Below, in pieces: positions 61,781-64,000 of a DNA stretch of 64,000 nt. Every line of letters starts with the position of its first letter. Position 1 is the first letter of the stretch. The notes beneath the pieces were generated by a model. That model had not been told where the DNA came from, ran no database searches, and worked only from the letters and a program-made list of their open reading frames with translations. The DNA is from Ricinus communis. Taxonomy: Eukaryota > Streptophyta > Magnoliopsida > Malpighiales > Euphorbiaceae. The stretch covers positions 33,652,342-33,716,341 of the forward strand of contig NC_063256.1 of NCBI RefSeq assembly GCF_019578655.1. The letters are read 5' to 3'. Both the position numbers and the translations under genes were made by a program.

Positions 61781-63290
61781 CTCTCAATTAAAGTAACAAA
61801 AAACTATTCGATTCTACAACTCGACTCCCCCAGTCGCTGTGAGAGTAAGAGTAAAAGCCATGAGCTTGAACCATGCCAAATACCTTCAAACATAAGGGAA
61901 ATACCAATAAAGTATTCCCTCATTTTCATCCTTAACTTTAATTACTTTAGTATTGTTAGATCATCGCTCCTAATATATCTAGGAAGTATAATCTGTAAAA
62001 GGAAAAAAAAAAATGAAGTTGTTGATTATATGGTAAGACGGGTATTGAGTTAAAAGTGTAACTTTTGTAATAAATGTAGAAAAAAAAAAGAATTAGATTG
62101 GGAATGAAGAAATGTGGTGTTGAAGATCCTCAAAATGATGATAATGGGTTTCACTATGTTCTTAAAAAAAGAGATACAGAGACTAATAGAAACTAACACA
62201 GACAAATGTTATTAACCGGTGTCGTTTTTTCTATAGGGGCATATTTGTTCTTCAAACTAAACATAAGGGCCAAAAATGCGCCTTTTTCCTTATTTAAATG
62301 TCCTCCTCTACACGCTCCTACGAGAAAGAGTGGGGATAGAACAATCAAACGGGTGTGACTTGTTAAAGATAATTGAGTGGGGCCACACTTGTGATAAGGA
62401 CACATAAGCATTGGTAATAACGTAGCCCCTACTCAACTTATCTCTATCTCTCTTCCTCTCTAGTCAACTGCATAATAGTGGGGCCACTTGTAAAAAAAGA
62501 AACAAAGATTATAGTCAACCTTAGAATTCATCACAGCCGTGCAAAAGGTTTGGCCTTCTACATCAACGGTTTTGCTTAAAGTTTGTTGTTGTGATCATTC
62601 CATCATCCTTCATTTTCCATTTTCCGATTTTTCCTCTTCTCTTTTTAACATGATGAATCCCTTTTAGTCAATAAAGATTGTGTATTATTTGGTGACAGAT
62701 GTTTTTATTGCTTTTTTTTTTTCAATTTTTTTCATAAACTTTTGATATATTTACATATTGCATTTTTCTAATTTAATCGATTGATATGCAGTGATTTTAT
62801 TAATTTTATTAATGTCATAGAAATTAGTATCTTTATACATAAAAATAAATTTAATTTTTTAATAAAAAAGTGTTTCATTCATAATAATTAATAATAATTA
62901 ATAAATACAACAAATAGACTGTTTCAATTATATAAATAAATAAATAAATTTAACTTTTCATTTAAAAAATTATACACTATTTTTATTATATAAAAAAAAA
63001 CTTTTTTTTTTCTGAGCTTAAAATAATAGTATTTGGCGCGTTCCAAAAAATACAATCTATTTAGTAGCTATATTCAATCACAAATTAAATCATGACAAAT
63101 TTTTAAATTAGTCCAATTTTTAAAAAATAAATTCGAACCCCACATAACTATGTATAATGAAAAATAAACAAACTCTCGTACTTTAAGATAAATTTTCATA
63201 ACAAAAAATAAAAAAATAATAATTAATATTATTTTTAACATATTACAAAATCAAAATATTTTAATTAATTTATAATTTTTTTAATCGAAA
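61781..63290. other. intergenic, no gene recognised
   Basis: The part 62190-62600 is less AT-rich and has paired GTGGGGCCAC-like words (62377 and 62479), but no convincing ORF. From 62700 the sequence is AT-rich. Confidence 0.4.
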
Positions 63291-64000
63291 AAGTGATGGA
63301 CTACACGATATTCTCCAGTACTGCAGTCCATATCCTACTCGTACCCATTATACAAAACCAATACTAGTCCCAAATCCTATTAACTACCTATTCATATCTT
63401 TCCAGTTATGGCGGATTGGATCAGGTACTCTGTCCGGTGCCATCCCTAATCAAAACTATGAAGAAATACAATGTCAGAGCAAAAACAAACAGAAAATCAA
63501 GAAGTAAATCCGGCAAAATGAAGTGGATAACTGCTGAATATAGAAGTGTAGTGGATCCTGGAAAAAGAAAAAGCAACAAGCGTACAACTCTCTGCATAAT
63601 GCTGAATTACGTACAGAGAAAGGCACAGAAGCATATTCCATAATGAACAAGCTCTCTGGAAGAATCAGAAGACTATTACAAGTATATGTAAAATGATCCA
63701 CATCTTTATCATACCTTGCCTTTGTGAGATGTGTATTATGATGATTGCAATGAAATAGACATGCAACAGAATTTTCATTGATCCACCTCCTCATATTCCA
63801 AGTAGCACGGTGTTTCAAAAACTTCCAATGAAATGAAAAATGAAAATTCCAGCTACCAATAAAATGTGATAGATATGGTTATGCTCAAAGAGAACACCTA
63901 TTCAATATTTGTCTAAAATATACAGGTTCTACATATGCCTAGCAACATGATAGAATACACAGTGTTGCCAACATTTGACAAACAAAACATGGCAATGGTG
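63291..64000. other. possible gene edge, content not recognised
   Basis: Composition becomes more complex and closer to transcribed DNA up to the window end. Overlapping ORFs (75 codons plus at 63416, 114 codons minus at 63474) give no family resemblance. Could be the untranslated end or an intron of a gene outside the window. Confidence 0.25.

Noticed and set aside
63416..63818. Overlapping ORFs on both strands at the right edge
   Set aside because: Neither resembles a known protein; the region could be the untranslated end of a gene outside the window, so no CDS is called.
1..64000. Organellar DNA insertion, rRNA or tRNA genes
   Set aside because: No chloroplast- or mitochondrion-like coding block, rRNA segment or cloverleaf-type tRNA was recognised; only the retroelement primer-binding site relates to a tRNA.

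Overview
The window is nuclear DNA from a flowering plant, most likely a eudicot. It is very AT-rich between genes, has spliced genes with GT-AG introns, and carries several families of decayed plant LTR retrotransposons. The exact species cannot be read from the sequence; the low GC would fit a Malpighiales genome such as Ricinus, Jatropha or Manihot, but that is only a guess.

Four complete protein-coding genes can be modelled. At 4.5-6.5 kb (+) lies an intronless ABCG half-transporter of 659 aa. At 20.9-25.1 kb (+) lies an eight-exon hydroxyproline O-arabinosyltransferase (HPAT/RDN1 type, 366 aa) with a 5' UTR intron. At 26.0-30.9 kb (-) lies a five-exon non-specific phospholipase C (NPC2-like, 520 aa), convergent with HPAT. 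At 42.4-46.3 kb (-) lies SMG7, the nonsense-mediated decay factor (977 aa, five coding exons), with one 5' UTR intron and two predicted introns in the 3' UTR. A possible 61-aa small protein gene sits at the left edge (-).

The rest is repeat-derived or featureless AT-rich sequence. An LTR-like segment ends at 3499. A nearly intact Ty3/gypsy chromovirus at 33.6-38.4 kb (-) has both LTRs, a 5-bp target duplication, primer-binding site and polypurine tract, but broken reading frames. A LINE-type RNase H relic is at 40.0-40.6 kb (-). The 49-62 kb region is a nested retrotransposon graveyard: a Ty1/copia element (-) whose reverse-transcriptase halves lie about 9 kb apart, a roughly 1.25-kb tandem duplication of its 3' end, a second LINE RNase H relic, a SIRE-like copia element (+) with an extra ORF upstream of its 3' LTR, and a Ty3/gypsy gag/leader/LTR piece (-) with a repeat array in its presumed LTR.

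The four genes do not form a pathway. The most notable signals are the predicted 3' UTR introns of SMG7 (a likely NMD autoregulatory loop), the cluster of degenerate palindromes (TTCACGGYCGTGAA-like) in the SIRE-like LTRs, and the split copia element. I found no CRISPR, bacterial-type operon or clearly new enzymatic system.
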